Source: Rhodococcus sp. 4CII (GTDB lineage Bacteria; Actinomycetota; Actinomycetes; Mycobacteriales; Mycobacteriaceae). Taken from it: a stretch of 64,000 nucleotides of DNA. The notes beneath the pieces are model-generated. The model searched no databases, was not told the DNA's origin, and saw only the letters and a program-made list of their open reading frames with translations. Numbering within the stretch: the first letter of the stretch is position 1; the number at the start of each line of letters is the position of its first letter. The DNA lies in NCBI RefSeq assembly GCF_014256275.1, contig NZ_JACCFE010000003.1, positions 124,001 to 188,000 of the forward strand. The letters are read 5' to 3'. Below, in pieces: positions 8,966 to 19,928 of this stretch. The translations under genes were made by a program, and so were the position numbers.

Positions 8966-9379
8966 TCAGCGGAGGGGTGGCCGGTGATCGGCAGGAGCAG
9001 CGCCGCGCCGGTGGACCACGGTCGGTACCGGAAAGCGGTCCGGGGACCGGCATTCGAGGTGCAGCAGGTCGGTGATCACCTCGTCGGTCCGATCCGCGAT
9101 GCACTCCGGTTGAGGCTGCCGGCCGAGCCCGAGCCCGCAGATGATCAGGACCCGATCGGGGCCCTGTCCCTCGATCCCCAACGACCACCCGAAATGATGG
9201 TTCCAGGCGAGAAGGATGCGGCGCCCGCTGTAGTACCGGCTCTGCTTCGACAGCACGACCATCGCGTCGAAGGTGACCTCGTCCCATCGGCGGATCGTCT
9301 CGGCGCTTAATGCCCGCGCGACCGCGAACACGTACGCATTGCTGTCGGGATTGTCGCCGGCGCCGACGCCGCTGCTCAT
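8966..9379 (-). CDS. DUF6292-family protein
   Basis: 137 residues from the ATG at 9379, which follows GGAAG by about eight bases. The pattern of the actinobacterial DUF6292 family is visible: an N-terminal YVFAVARAL helix, a D-EVTFDAMVVLSKQS segment, the RRILLAWNHHFGWSLGIEG strand pair with the Trp residues typical of the family, and a C-terminal domain with a helix DRTDEVITDLL. Function is unknown; the family is common on actinobacterial plasmids and integrative elements. The C-terminus is Arg/Pro-rich and may be extended. Confidence 0.7.
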   Translation of the reverse strand: MSSGVGAGDNPDSNAYVFAVARALSAETIRRWDEVTFDAMVVLSKQSRYYSGRRILLAWNHHFGWSLGIEGQGPDRVLIICGLGLGRQPQPECIADRTDEVITDLLHLECRSPDRFPVPTVVHRRGAAPADHRPPLR

Positions 9380-9519
9380 CGTGAACACTTCCTTCACCCG
9401 CGGAACCATGCACCCGTCCGCGGCGATGTCGAACCTACCCCTCGGCGCTGGTCGGGGTCGCACGATCGAGCGATTTCGTTGGCGGCGTGGGCCTACGGTG
9501 GGGTGGGTACCCGGTGGTC

Positions 9520-10011
9520 ATGGGGTCCGATCTCGGCGGACGCTTCCGCCCGGATGCGGAGGTGGCCGGCCACCTGCTGGCGCTGGTCTCCGAACACCGG
9601 TACGCCGAGCTGGGCCGGGAGCTGTCCTCGCTGATGGCGCCGCCGGATCCCGCGGCCGGCCGCGGGAGTTGCTACGGCGGGGTGCTGGCCTGGCTGACCG
9701 GCGCGATCGCCGACGTGGCCGTCGCCCGGCTGGGGCGTGCTGCGCAGGGCGAATCGTTCATCCTCGAGGTTCGCACCGCGGCCGGGCAGCTCGTCGATGC
9801 CCGGCAGCTGCCGCCGCGGCAGGCCCGGGTGGCGCGGTCGGTGCTGGCCCTGCTGGCCGGCGACCGAGCCGCCGCCCGGGCGCAGTGGGGCGCCGCCGAA
9901 CGTGAATCCGACTCGCAGGTGCGGGTCACCACCCTGATCGAGGCATTGACCTGGCTCAACGCCCTCCTCGACGCCCCCACCCCGGCGCTTCCCGACCCAC
10001 CGCCCGAATAG
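9520..10011 (+). CDS. hypothetical helical protein
   Basis: 163 residues from the ATG at 9520. All-helical, with an N-terminal DAEVAGHLLALVSEHRYAEL segment, a middle GGVLAWLTGAIADVAVARLG and a C-terminal LIEALTWLNALLDAP followed by a proline tail. No signal peptide. The family is not recognised. An upstream in-frame ATG at 9487 is less likely because the added residues are not protein-like. Confidence 0.55.
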   Translation: MGSDLGGRFRPDAEVAGHLLALVSEHRYAELGRELSSLMAPPDPAAGRGSCYGGVLAWLTGAIADVAVARLGRAAQGESFILEVRTAAGQLVDARQLPPRQARVARSVLALLAGDRAAARAQWGAAERESDSQVRVTTLIEALTWLNALLDAPTPALPDPPPE

Positions 10012-10194
10012 GAAGAACAAAGGTGATCGCCACTCGGCGGACCGACGACCAAGCGGAACGCGAACAGGCCCGGGCACCAGGGCCGGCGAACGAGCGGACC
10101 CACGAACAGAGGGTGCACGGGTTCGGGTGCGGGGTCTCGGGTATTCCGGTCAGTGATGCGGTGAGTCCCCTCGATGAGACAAGGAGTTCCGGTG

Positions 10195-10665
10195 ATGTCA
10201 ACACAACCTGCCCAGCGTGGTTCCCTGTTCGCCACCCCGGTTCAGGCGGCGTCCCTCGTGGTGGGGGCGGTGTTCCTGGTGGTCGGGGTGCTCGGGTTCA
10301 TCCCCGGGGTGACCACCGACTACGACACGCTCACCTTCGCCGGTCATCACACCGAGGCCGCACTGCTCGGCATCTTCCAGGTGTCCATCCTGCACAACAT
10401 CGTGCATCTGCTGTTCGGGGTGGCCGGGATCGCGGCGGCGCGCACCGCCGCCACCGCGAAAGGCTTCCTCGTCGGCGGCGGGATCATCTATCTGGTGCTG
10501 TGGATCTACGGTCTGGTCATCGACCAGGACAGCAGCGCGAACTTCGTGCCGGTCAACACCGCCGACAACTGGCTGCACCTCGTCCTCGGTGCCGGGATGG
10601 TTGTCCTCGGGTTGCTGTTGCCGCGGCTGCGCACCACCGGGACGGCCACCGCGACACCGAGATAG
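10195..10665 (+). CDS. DUF4383 four-helix membrane protein
   Basis: 156 residues with four membrane helices: ASLVVGAVFLVVGVLGFIPG, LGIFQVSILHNIVHLLFGVAG, GFLVGGGIIYLVLWIYGLV (each quoted in part) and a final LVLGAGMVVLGLLLPRL. The NIVHLLFG and DNWLHLVLG motifs are typical of DUF4383. The family is frequent in actinobacterial stress clusters; its function is unknown. The start is ATG at 10195 with AAGGAG ten bases upstream. Confidence 0.85.
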   Translation: MSTQPAQRGSLFATPVQAASLVVGAVFLVVGVLGFIPGVTTDYDTLTFAGHHTEAALLGIFQVSILHNIVHLLFGVAGIAAARTAATAKGFLVGGGIIYLVLWIYGLVIDQDSSANFVPVNTADNWLHLVLGAGMVVLGLLLPRLRTTGTATATPR

Positions 10666-10710
10666 ACCCCACCGCCCTACCCGGCCCCGGTGCCGTCGCC
10701 CCCGCGGGTG

Positions 10711-11895
10711 TTACCGGCGGCAGCCGGCGGCGCGGGGGTCGAATCCGGCGGCCTTCTCGGCCGTGTCGTAGGCGCGCAGCGCGTCGACGGCGCTGCGGTC
10801 CAGTCGGGTCGGCACCGCGACCTGTACGGTCACCCGCAGATCCCCCGCGGTGCCGGCGCGGCGGCGGACGCCGCGACCCCGCAGCCGGAAGGTGCGTCCG
10901 GACGGCGTGCCCGCGGGGATCTTCACGCTGACCCGGCCGTCGAGGGTGGGCACCGAGATGGTGGCGCCGAGGGCGAGTTCGCCGAAGCTGACCGGCACGG
11001 TCACGGTGAGATCGTCGCCGTCGCGGCCGAAGACCGGATCCGGATCCACCGTGACGGTGACGTACAGATCCCCCGCGGGCGCCCCGCGCAGCCCGGGCTC
11101 GCCGTGCGCGGGCAACCGGATCCGTTGGCCGTCCACCACTCCGGGTGGGATGCGGACGTTGATGGTGCGGGTGCGGTGCCCGACCCCGGTGCCCTGGCAG
11201 TCCGCGCACGGGTGGTCGACGATCATCCCGGTGCCCCGGCAGTCGTCGCAGGATTCGCTGAACCCGAAGCCGCCCTGATTACGACTCAGAGTCCCGGACC
11301 CGCCGCAGGAGGGGCAGCGCCGCGGAGCGGTGCCGGGCCGGGCGCCGCTGCCGTGGCAGGTGGTGCACCCCGTGGGGCCACTGACCTGCAGCGGCAGCAC
11401 CACCCCGGTCACGGCGTCCCGCAGCGGCAGCCGGGCCTGCGCCTCGACGTCGCTGCCCCGGCGGGGGCGGGACGAGGCGGTGGTGCGGGTGCCGCTGCGC
11501 CGGAACAGGTCCCCGAACACGTCCCCGAACCCGGCGTCGCCGGAGGTGAACGAAGCACTGCCGCTGCCGAACAGGTCGGAGAGGTCGAACCCGCCCATCC
11601 CGCCGCCCGGTCGGGTGCCGGCGCCGGCGCGGGTGCTCGCCTGGCGGAAGGCTCCGGACCGGTACAGCTGCCGGGTCCGGTCGTACTCGGCGCGGGTGGC
11701 CGGGTCCGAGAGCACCGCGTGCGCCTCGCTGACCGCCTTGAATCGTTCCCCGGCCGCGCCGTCGTCCGGGTTGGCGTCCGGGTGCAATCGGCGGGCGAGC
11801 GTGCGGTAGGCGCGTTTGATCTGCTCCGCCGACGCCGTGGAGGGCACACCCAGGTCTGCGTAGAAGTCACGCTCGATCCATTCCTGCTGCGTCAC
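10711..11895 (-). CDS. dnaJ: DnaJ co-chaperone
   Basis: 394 residues, full class I architecture. Residues 1-75 are a J domain with the HPD motif (LARRLHPDANPDD). A Gly/Phe-rich linker follows (GMGGFDLSDLFGSG). The zinc-binding region has four CxxCxGxG repeats: CTTCHGSG, CPSCGGSG, CDDCRGTG and CADCQGTG. The C-terminal substrate-binding domains carry RIPPGVVDGQRIRLPAHGEPG and similar strands. It stimulates DnaK ATPase and delivers substrates. The GTG start at 11895 is preceded by GGAGGAGA. It lies about 100 bases downstream of grpE, in the same direction as dnaK and grpE. Confidence 0.95.
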   Translation of the reverse strand: MTQQEWIERDFYADLGVPSTASAEQIKRAYRTLARRLHPDANPDDGAAGERFKAVSEAHAVLSDPATRAEYDRTRQLYRSGAFRQASTRAGAGTRPGGGMGGFDLSDLFGSGSASFTSGDAGFGDVFGDLFRRSGTRTTASSRPRRGSDVEAQARLPLRDAVTGVVLPLQVSGPTGCTTCHGSGARPGTAPRRCPSCGGSGTLSRNQGGFGFSESCDDCRGTGMIVDHPCADCQGTGVGHRTRTINVRIPPGVVDGQRIRLPAHGEPGLRGAPAGDLYVTVTVDPDPVFGRDGDDLTVTVPVSFGELALGATISVPTLDGRVSVKIPAGTPSGRTFRLRGRGVRRRAGTAGDLRVTVQVAVPTRLDRSAVDALRAYDTAEKAAGFDPRAAGCRR

Positions 11896-11999
11896 AGGGT
11901 ATCTCCTCCCTCCATCAACGACGCTGCGTCACCAGTCACCAGTCGTCATCACCTCGGGGACAGAATCCGATGGATCCGGCCGGCCCGCCGCGGACCACG

Positions 12000-12823
12000 T
12001 CATCCGCAGCGGTAGGGATTCGGGTCGTCACCCGGGTCCCCGGCCCCGCCGGACTCCGGCCGCGCGTCGGTGTCCGCCGGTGAGTCCGGGTCGGCCGGTG
12101 CGTTCGGGTCGGCCGGAGGGCCGGGGTTGCTGGTGTTCTCGTAGCGGTCGCGGTCGATCACGGTGACCAACGCGGTCCGCAGCACCTTGTGCACGCCGAA
12201 GGTGTAGCCGCGCCGGAGCACGGTGTCGATTACCAGGTCGGTGCCGTGGCCTTCGTGGCTGGCGGCCTCGTGCAGGGTGGGATCGAAGCGGTCCCCGCGT
12301 TCGCCGAACGCCGCGACCCCCATTCGGGCCAGGATGGTCCGGATCTTCCGGTACAGGCTGTGCAGCGGCTCCCGGGCGGTGTCACCGTGCTCACGCGCCC
12401 AGTCCAGATCGTCGAGAACACCCAGGAACGCGGCGACCACCGTCGCTTTCGCGTTCTCCGCGGCCGCCGCCCGGTCCCGCTCGACCCGGCGCCGGTAGTT
12501 GGCGTACTCGGCCTGCAGCCGCTGCAGATCGGCCGTCAGCTCCCTCAGCCGGTCGGCATCGGTCGGCCGGGACTCTGGCCGCGTGGTACCCGCGCCGTAG
12601 GACGATGTGCCGGCCTTCTCGCCTGGGGACGCCTTCCCGCTCAGTGTCGATGCCCCTCGATCCTGCGGGGAGGGGGAGCCGGGAGTGTCCTCGCGGACCC
12701 GGCCGGTGACCGGGTCGATGCGGCGCCGGTCGGTGATCGCGATCGGTTCGCGCGGCGGCTGCCGACCGTTACCCCTGCGACCGGCCTTTCCGGAACGGTG
12801 TTGCTCGTCGTGTGGGGTATTCA

Positions 12824-12824
<1 letters not shown>
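12000..12824 (-). CDS. grpE: GrpE nucleotide-exchange factor
   Basis: 274 residues; GrpE is the nucleotide-exchange factor of DnaK. A long low-complexity N-terminus precedes the coiled coil (LRELTADLQRLQAEYANYRR RVERDRAAAAENAK in two parts) and the beta-wing domain has the GrpE signature GDRFDPTLHEAASHE and a final GYTFGVHKVLRTALVTV. Its start codon overlaps the dnaK stop by one base (TGATG), so translation is coupled. The C-terminus has an Asp/Pro-rich tail repeating PADPDSPADTD-like units. Confidence 0.93.
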
Positions 12825-14704
<1,880 letters not shown>

Positions 14705-15127
14705 GACCGTCCCTCCTCACACCCCGGGCACGCCGTCGGCGCACCCGCCGGACCCTTCCGTTGACAGTTCAATTTTCTCTCCGTACAACCGCCGTGGTCA
14801 AGAAAATATGCCGCAAACACACGAACTTTTCTCAACCATCCGGAGTCCGGACCGAGCAGAGGCTGGTGCGTGGGATCCGCTCCGGCCCAGGGGTGTCGAG
14901 TCGGCGCGGCCGGCGCGGGAGGAACTCGTCGCAGCCGGGCGCGCTCGTGCCCTGCCGCCCCGCGCACCACGAAGGCGCAACGCGTAGGCAGACACCCGAA
15001 CCGACAAAACCCTTCCGATTCGGAGAGATTTTCTCTGTCAACCGTGCGAGGTCGGTGGCATAATGAAGTCCACTCCGGCAGGCTCCGGATGGTCGGCGCC
15101 CGCACACACGTGATCGGGGTGGTGAGG
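14705..15127. other. dnaK upstream region
   Basis: No gene over 423 bases. The part next to dnaK (about 14760-14835) is A/T-richer than its surroundings and is the likely promoter region; on the minus strand a TTGACC hexamer lies near 14794. I found no good CIRCE (TTAGCACTC) or HAIR (CTTGAGT-N7-ACTCAAG) element by eye, so control of this dnaK copy is unresolved. Confidence 0.4.
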
Positions 15128-15316
15128 ATGACGGACGAAACGCTCGTGGCACTGAAGAACTACGAATATCTGATCCTCGAGCACGGCTGCGAGAACGTCA
15201 GCCTGGTCTGGCACACCGATTCGGTGGTCTTCGGCGACGACGGGTGGGCGGACATCGACATGCTCACCCAGCCGGGTTTCACCCCGGCCACCGAATGCTT
15301 CGCCCACCGCGACTGA
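15128..15316 (+). CDS. small hypothetical protein
   Basis: 62 residues, MTDETLVALKNYEYLILEHG then CENVSLVWHTDSVVFGDDGW and a short acidic end. It is soluble and appears compact (helix followed by strands). GGTGAGG overlaps the region just before the ATG at 15128; an in-frame ATG 39 bases upstream would add 13 residues. No family recognised. Confidence 0.5.
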   Translation: MTDETLVALKNYEYLILEHGCENVSLVWHTDSVVFGDDGWADIDMLTQPGFTPATECFAHRD

Positions 15317-15331
15317 CCTTCGCTCGAGCTG

Positions 15332-16017
15332 TCATTTGGTGCCGGTACCGGTGACGGCTCGAGCGAGGTCACCGATCGTGGTCACGGCGCGCTCATCCGA
15401 GGGATCGACCCAGGACGGGTGACCGTGCCGGATCCGGGGCACCCACACCGCCGCGTCGTCGCGGCAGGGCCACTGCACCCGCAGCTGCCACAGCAGTGCC
15501 GCCTGCACGGTGTTGGCCACCCATATCGTCGCCTCGCCCGCCGGCAGCGACGAGGCCAGGCCGCGGCCGAGCACACACCGGCCGGCACCGATCTTGTCGT
15601 GCGCACCCGCATCGGGCTCCTTCCCCGGCCGGCTGATGCCGTGTGCGCCTGCACGGTGTTGGCCACCCATATCGTCGCCTCGCCCGCCGGCAGCGACGAG
15701 GCCAGGCCGCGGCCGAGCACACACCGGCCGGCACCGATCTTGTCGTGCGCACCCGCATCGGGCTCCTTCCCCGGCCGGCTGATGCCGGGTGGGGCCGGAT
15801 TCCAGGCCAGCACAACCCCGTCCGGATGGACCGCGAGCTCCCAGCACGCCCCGTCCCACCGCACCGGCCCACCGCGGTGACAGCACCGCAGATCCCGGGA
15901 CACCGCCACCAGGGCCGCCGCCCAGCCCGGCGGCGCACCGGGAACCGCCCGAGCCTCCTCGAACACCGGGAACCGCCAGACCCGGCCGCCGTACTCCTGC
16001 CCGCCCACCTGAGGCAT
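15332..16017 (-). pseudogene. hypothetical gene broken by a tandem duplication
   Basis: The N-terminal part, from ATG 16017 (MPQVGGQEYGGRVWRFPVFE) through GGPVRWDGACWELAVHPDGV and VLAWNPAPPGISRPGKEPDA, reads in one frame. The C-terminal part (ALLWQLRVQWPCRDDAAVWV, then a stop at 15332) reads in another. Between them lies a 142-bp segment present twice with a period of 146 bp. Because 146 is not a multiple of three, the extra copy shifts the frame; deleting one unit restores a single open frame of about 180 residues. In the current sequence translation would run on in the wrong frame to 15382. No family recognised. Confidence 0.7.
15500..15787. repeat. tandem duplication, 2 x 142 bp
   Basis: Two identical 142-bp copies, 15500-15641 and 15646-15787, separated by four bases (TGTG), period 146 bp. 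Both begin CGCCTGCACGGTGTTGGCC and end CCGGCCGGCTGATGCCG. They lie inside the minus-strand gene ending at 15332. The lack of divergence shows the event is recent, or is an assembly artefact. Confidence 0.9.
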
Positions 16018-16371
16018 CCCCCCCATTCTTCCGATCCTCGACTGTTGCGGCCAGGGCCGCACGACCCGATCCGGGGCGATGCACACCCCGCGGTGTCCCC
16101 GGGATGCCGGAGGCGACGACGACCACAACCACCACCAGCAGCCCTTGCCGGGGGCGGGGCGGTGAAGTTCTGGCTTCTGGCCGGACGTCCTCACCGGGTG
16201 CCCGCACATCCACCGGCACCGCTGCGGTGCCCGCACCGGGGCATGGACGAAGACGAAGGTGAACGGCACTACCCCGGATAACAGCCCGCTATCACGGGAT
16301 TGTCCGAGGAGCGGACCGGTGGTGAGAGTGGCGGGATCTCGGGCGCTACCCGGTATACGCCGACCGGGCCG

Positions 16372-17318
16372 TCACCGGGTGCCGTTGACGGCCCGGTCGA
16401 GGTCGAGGGTGAGGGTCAGCGCGTCGAGCACGCTGGCGGGGGTGATCTGGTTGGCGGCCTCTCCACGCAGGACGGCCAGGACGTGGTCGATCATGGCGGT
16501 GTACTGGTCGGCGGCCGGCAGGGCGAGTTCGGTGGCGCCTTCTGCGGTGTAGGCGGTGACGGTGCCGGTGGGTTTGCCGTCGAAGCCCATGGTCGAGGTG
16601 GCTTCCAGGACACCGCCGGTGAAGGTGGCGGTGTAACCGCCGCGCGCGCGCCCCACGGCATCGGCATCAACGCCGACACGCTGTCGCGGACGAACGCGCC
16701 AGGGAAGATGAGGGTGGCATCGATCGATCCCGAGTCGTCGTCGCGTGCGACGGTGGCGACCCGCAGGTCCTCGGGCATGCCGAGGGTGCGGGCGACGATG
16801 TCCATGTCGCTGTGCATGGCCTCGAGCGGCAGCACCGTCAGCCCGAGTGAGGCTCCCGGCCACAGATGGGCGGTGGTGTTCCACAGGTTCAGCTGTTCGA
16901 GGCGGCCGTAGGCGCCCTCCCGCACGGCGTCGACCAGGGCCTGGTTGGCGGGGATGAACCGTTCGAACATGTCCACGAACACCTGCCGGTCCGAGCGTGC
17001 GGCGGCCTCGATGACACGCTGGGCGTCGGCCAGAGTGTCCGCCAGCGGCAATTCGACCAGAGCGTGCTTACCGGCATCCAGCGCGCGCACCATGTAGTCG
17101 GCGTGCAGTCCGATGGGAAGGCAGATATCGATCAGGTCGAACGAATCATCGGTGAACGCCGCATCCATGTCGGTGGAGTGCTCGAACCCGAACTGCGGGC
17201 CGGCTTTCGCGGTCTTGTCCGGGTCACGGCCGAACATCACCACCTCGACGTCGGCGCGTGCGGCGTACACCGCGGCGTGGGCCTGACCGAATCCGGTCCC
17301 CAGCAACGCGATCTTCAT
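16372..17318 (-). pseudogene. Gfo/Idh/MocA-family oxidoreductase, frameshifted
   Basis: NAD(P)-dependent sugar or polyol dehydrogenase family. From ATG 17318 the Rossmann fold is clear (MKIALLGTGFGQAHAAVYAA, a GxGxxG motif), followed by FDLIDICLPIGLHADYMVRA and GKHALVELPLADTLADAQRV; the usual EKP motif appears as ELP. The frame is intact to about 16650 and the missing C-terminus continues in another frame as GGYTATFTGGVLEATSTMGF to a stop at 16372. The break falls in a CGCGCGCGCG run (16640-16650), so a two-base slip there would explain it: either recent inactivation or a sequencing error. Confidence 0.8.
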
Positions 17319-17849
17319 GAGGGTCGTTCTCCTGACGTATGACGGGAGCTTCCGTGGCCGCCGAGGACGTCGATTCCCCGGGTGTCCGCGAGCCGGCAGT
17401 TCGGGGCTGCGTAGTTCTCGGTCCGTTCGGGGTGAACGCGCGGTGGGCCGACGCGTCGGTACGCGTCAACGGTAGGACTCCAATAGGTCAACAGATGACC
17501 TATATCCCTGACACGATTGAGCGTCCTACGTGACCCCTCGGCCCGGGTGTGGCAGCTGCTGCCTCTGTTGCAGTCCCCTCGCGAATGGACCGGTCGCCGA
17601 CGACCCCTGAACCCCACGAACCGATTCGCCAGACAGCGAGTGAGCCAGTAGGTGCATCTGCCCTTACGAGCGCGGGGTCGACAGGTCAGAGCAGTGTCCC
17701 GCACCCGCAGCGGTGTGGTGGTGGCGGTTTCGGATTCGGCGATTTCGGGTACCAATTGTGGTGCACGAGAACAGGCCCCGGGCGGTTCTCGCTCCGGAGG
17801 GCCACGGAAAACCGAAAACACGGTGGCAGAACGGGGAGGTGTCCTGATC
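17319..17849. other. intergenic region with an operator-like palindrome
   Basis: No gene seen in 531 bases between the divergent oxidoreductase and Hsp20 genes. The one clear structure is the palindrome at 17483-17503, listed separately. The rest is GC-rich without strong hairpins. Confidence 0.5.
17483..17503. promoter_or_regulatory. candidate operator palindrome
   Basis: Perfect inverted repeat ATAGGTCA-N5-TGACCTAT in a comparatively A/T-rich patch, about 165 bases upstream of the oxidoreductase start. Symmetric 8-bp arms with a five-base gap fit a dimeric repressor site. No regulator gene lies directly beside it. Confidence 0.5.
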
Positions 17850-18400
17850 ATGGGTGCACCTGCGAATCGCAGCGGCGGAGAGTCCGGGCGGTGGGACCCG
17901 ACCGCCGAGCTCACCGACAGCGCACATCGGATCGGTCCTCTGCGGGATTCGATGCTGGGCGCATCGCCCGGCGGCGGGCAGGCATGGCGACCGCTGGCGG
18001 AGGTCTCCGAGACCGACGACGGGTACGTGATGGAGGTGGGGTGCCCGGGGTGAAACACGAGGACCTGAACATCACCCTCTCCGCCAACGAACTCGAGATC
18101 AGCGGCGAGTTCGCGGAGAAGAAGAGGGCCGGATGGTTGCGAACCCGCAGCCGCACCCGCCGGACCGGCCGCTTCGAATTCCGCACCCTGCTGGCCCGCG
18201 AAGTCGATGCCGACACGATCACCGCCGCACTGGCCGATGGTGTCCTGACCGTCACCATTCCCAAGAGCGCGAGCGCCCGATCGCGGCGCATCGAGGTCAC
18301 CACCGACCGACCCCCGCCGCCGTCCCCGACGCCCACCCGCGCACCGGCGAACCGGCGACGGTGGCAGCCGATCGGAACACGAAAGGGAACCCACACATGA
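17850..18400 (+). pseudogene. second Hsp20, frameshifted
   Basis: Small heat-shock protein gene in two frames. From ATG 17850 (after GGGGAGG) the N-terminus runs to AEVSETDDGYVMEVGCPG and then hits a stop at 18051-18053. One base further on, the next frame continues as GVKHEDLNITLSANELEISG, TGRFEFRTLLAREVDADTIT and DGVLTVTIPKSAS, the complete alpha-crystallin domain, to a stop at 18400. Adding one G in the CCGGGGTG run near 18046-18051 joins the two into a normal Hsp20 of about 180 residues. Its stop overlaps the next ATG, suggesting an operon. Confidence 0.85.
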
Positions 18401-18702
18401 CCTCTGCCGGACGGAATCGTGATACCCGGCAACATGTTTCGGTGCAACGCCGCAGTGAGGCGGCGATCATGTGGGGCGGGTTGTCGGTGGCCTTGTTCTG
18501 GGCGTTCGGGCTGGGGATGGTCCTCGGTGCGGTCGCGGTGGTCACCGGCGTCACGGCCCTTCGAGGCCGGCCGGAGGACGGCGGCGGTCCCACGGCCCGC
18601 GACGCGCTGGTCGGGATCGCCGCCGGGGCGGTCGGCATCGCGCTGGGAATGCTGTTCTTGCTCTCGCTGATCCCGCCGACACCTCCGCCTACCCCACCCT
18701 GA
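18397..18702 (+). CDS. small two-helix membrane protein
   Basis: 101 residues. A short polar N-terminus is followed by a helix MWGGLSVALFWAFGLGMVLG running into VAVVTGVTALRG, a loop RPEDGGGPTARD, and a second helix LVGIAAGAVGIALGMLFLLS with a Pro-rich end. The arrangement resembles DUF4190-like tandem-helix proteins. The ATG overlaps the hsp20 stop (ATGA). Confidence 0.65.
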   Translation: MTSAGRNRDTRQHVSVQRRSEAAIMWGGLSVALFWAFGLGMVLGAVAVVTGVTALRGRPEDGGGPTARDALVGIAAGAVGIALGMLFLLSLIPPTPPPTPP

Positions 18703-18824
18703 CCGGCCGCCCACCCTGCCCGGTGGGTGCAAGCCGGCGCCGGTGGGTGCACCGACCGACATCTACGCAGCACCTCGGAGACCGACACACGGAGAACCAA
18801 CAAGAGAGCACAGAAAGGACACTG

Positions 18825-19220
18825 ATGATGGACGACACCGAATTCCTGTCACGGGTCCGCGAATACGGCGAATACGACAGCCTCGGGGAGGCCACTCGGG
18901 TGACGACGGTGGTGCTCCGCAAGCTCGGGGCGCGGCTGACGCCCGGAAAGGTGCGGGCCCTGGCCGCGCAGCTGCCGCCACTGGCGCGCAACGCCCTCGG
19001 CCCCATCGAGGACGGACGGTCCGCACCCGACTTCGGGGTCGAGGAGTTCCGGCACCGGATCGCCCAAGCCCTCGACGCCCACCCCGCCACCGCCGAATGG
19101 GACACCAGCGCGGTGCTGGCCACGGTCGCCCAGGCCGTCGACGACGACTGCCTCCGCACCGTCCTGGGGTCACTACCCGAGGGTTTCGCGCCCCTGTTCG
19201 GCCGACCCGAAACGGTATGA
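18825..19220 (+). CDS. DUF2267 protein
   Basis: 131 residues. It matches the DUF2267 pattern: an N-terminal FLSRVREYGEYDSLGEATRV, then TTVVLRKLGARLTPGKVRAL and AAQLPPLARNALGP, followed by FGVEEFRHRIAQAL and a C-terminal repeat of the same fold ending LPEGFAPLFGRP. Soluble and helical. DUF2267 proteins recur in actinobacterial stress and dormancy clusters; their biochemical role is unknown. Likely in one operon with hsp20 and the preceding membrane protein. Confidence 0.85.
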   Translation: MMDDTEFLSRVREYGEYDSLGEATRVTTVVLRKLGARLTPGKVRALAAQLPPLARNALGPIEDGRSAPDFGVEEFRHRIAQALDAHPATAEWDTSAVLATVAQAVDDDCLRTVLGSLPEGFAPLFGRPETV

Positions 19221-19299
19221 ACCACCCCCTCCGGTCTGCCGGATCACGCCTCGAGGTCTTTGCCGGGTGACGTCGACACCCGGCGGTCTGCTGTGCCTG

Positions 19300-19600
19300 T
19301 CACAGGCGGGCGGCCCCGGCGAGGACGAGGACGATCGTGCGTGCTGGGTGGGTGGAGCTGGACCGGGTGAGCCGGTTCCCGAGCCCGTCGCGCCGGTCGA
19401 TCCTGGACGTGACGTGCAGTCCTGCGAGATCGGCCGGCCTCGGTCACCTCCGCCGCATCCACGTGATCGGGCCGGGCGGGTTTCGGTGTCATCAACCACA
19501 CGAAACCGGTGTCGGACAACACCATCCGGGCAGTGATCAGCTCGTCGGCGAGATCACCGTCCCCGCTGCGCCACCACAACAACTCCGCATCGAGACGCCT
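19300..19600 (-). pseudogene. DUF3052 protein remnant
   Basis: The minus strand encodes the C-terminal half of a DUF3052 protein: ELLWWRSGDGDLADELITAR, MVLSDTGFVWLMTPKPARPD and HVDAAEVTEAG, then after a frameshift near 19435 ADLAGLHVTSRIDRRDGLGN and RLTRSSSTHPART to a stop at 19300. The N-terminal half of the family (a GWDEDVD-like segment) is absent. Truncated and frameshifted, hence almost certainly inactive. Confidence 0.7.
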
Positions 19601-19928
19601 GGAGAATTTCCGGTCATACCGGACACATCGGACCGCGCGAGGCCCTCACCGCGACGCCCCGGGTTGCGCGATGCACCGGACCTGTGCTCACCTCCCGCGC
19701 GGAGGTCCCAGGGAGCTCGACGTCCGCGTTCTTACTGGTGACACCGGGTGCCGAAAACATGCTGGACGCCCGTCCGAGTAGCACAATCCTGGCAACTTCC
19801 TGTACAAAGGAACTCATCGACACCTACTTGTGACTCATCTCACATCAGTTTGTGATGTGGGTGTACGGATGGACGTTTGTTGTGCAACCGCCGGCCCGGA
19901 CCCCGTCGGCGTGCGCACCCGGGGAGAA
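19601..19928. other. intergenic region upstream of the WS/DGAT gene
   Basis: No gene seen. The last 130 bases before 19929 are relatively A/T-rich (around 19795-19880) and probably contain the promoter of the WS/DGAT gene. I found no DosR-type box (a GGGACT/AGTCCC palindrome) by eye. Confidence 0.4.

Noticed and set aside
15500..15787. Possible CRISPR or IS ends
   Set aside because: Only two copies, adjacent and identical, inside one coding frame: a simple tandem duplication.
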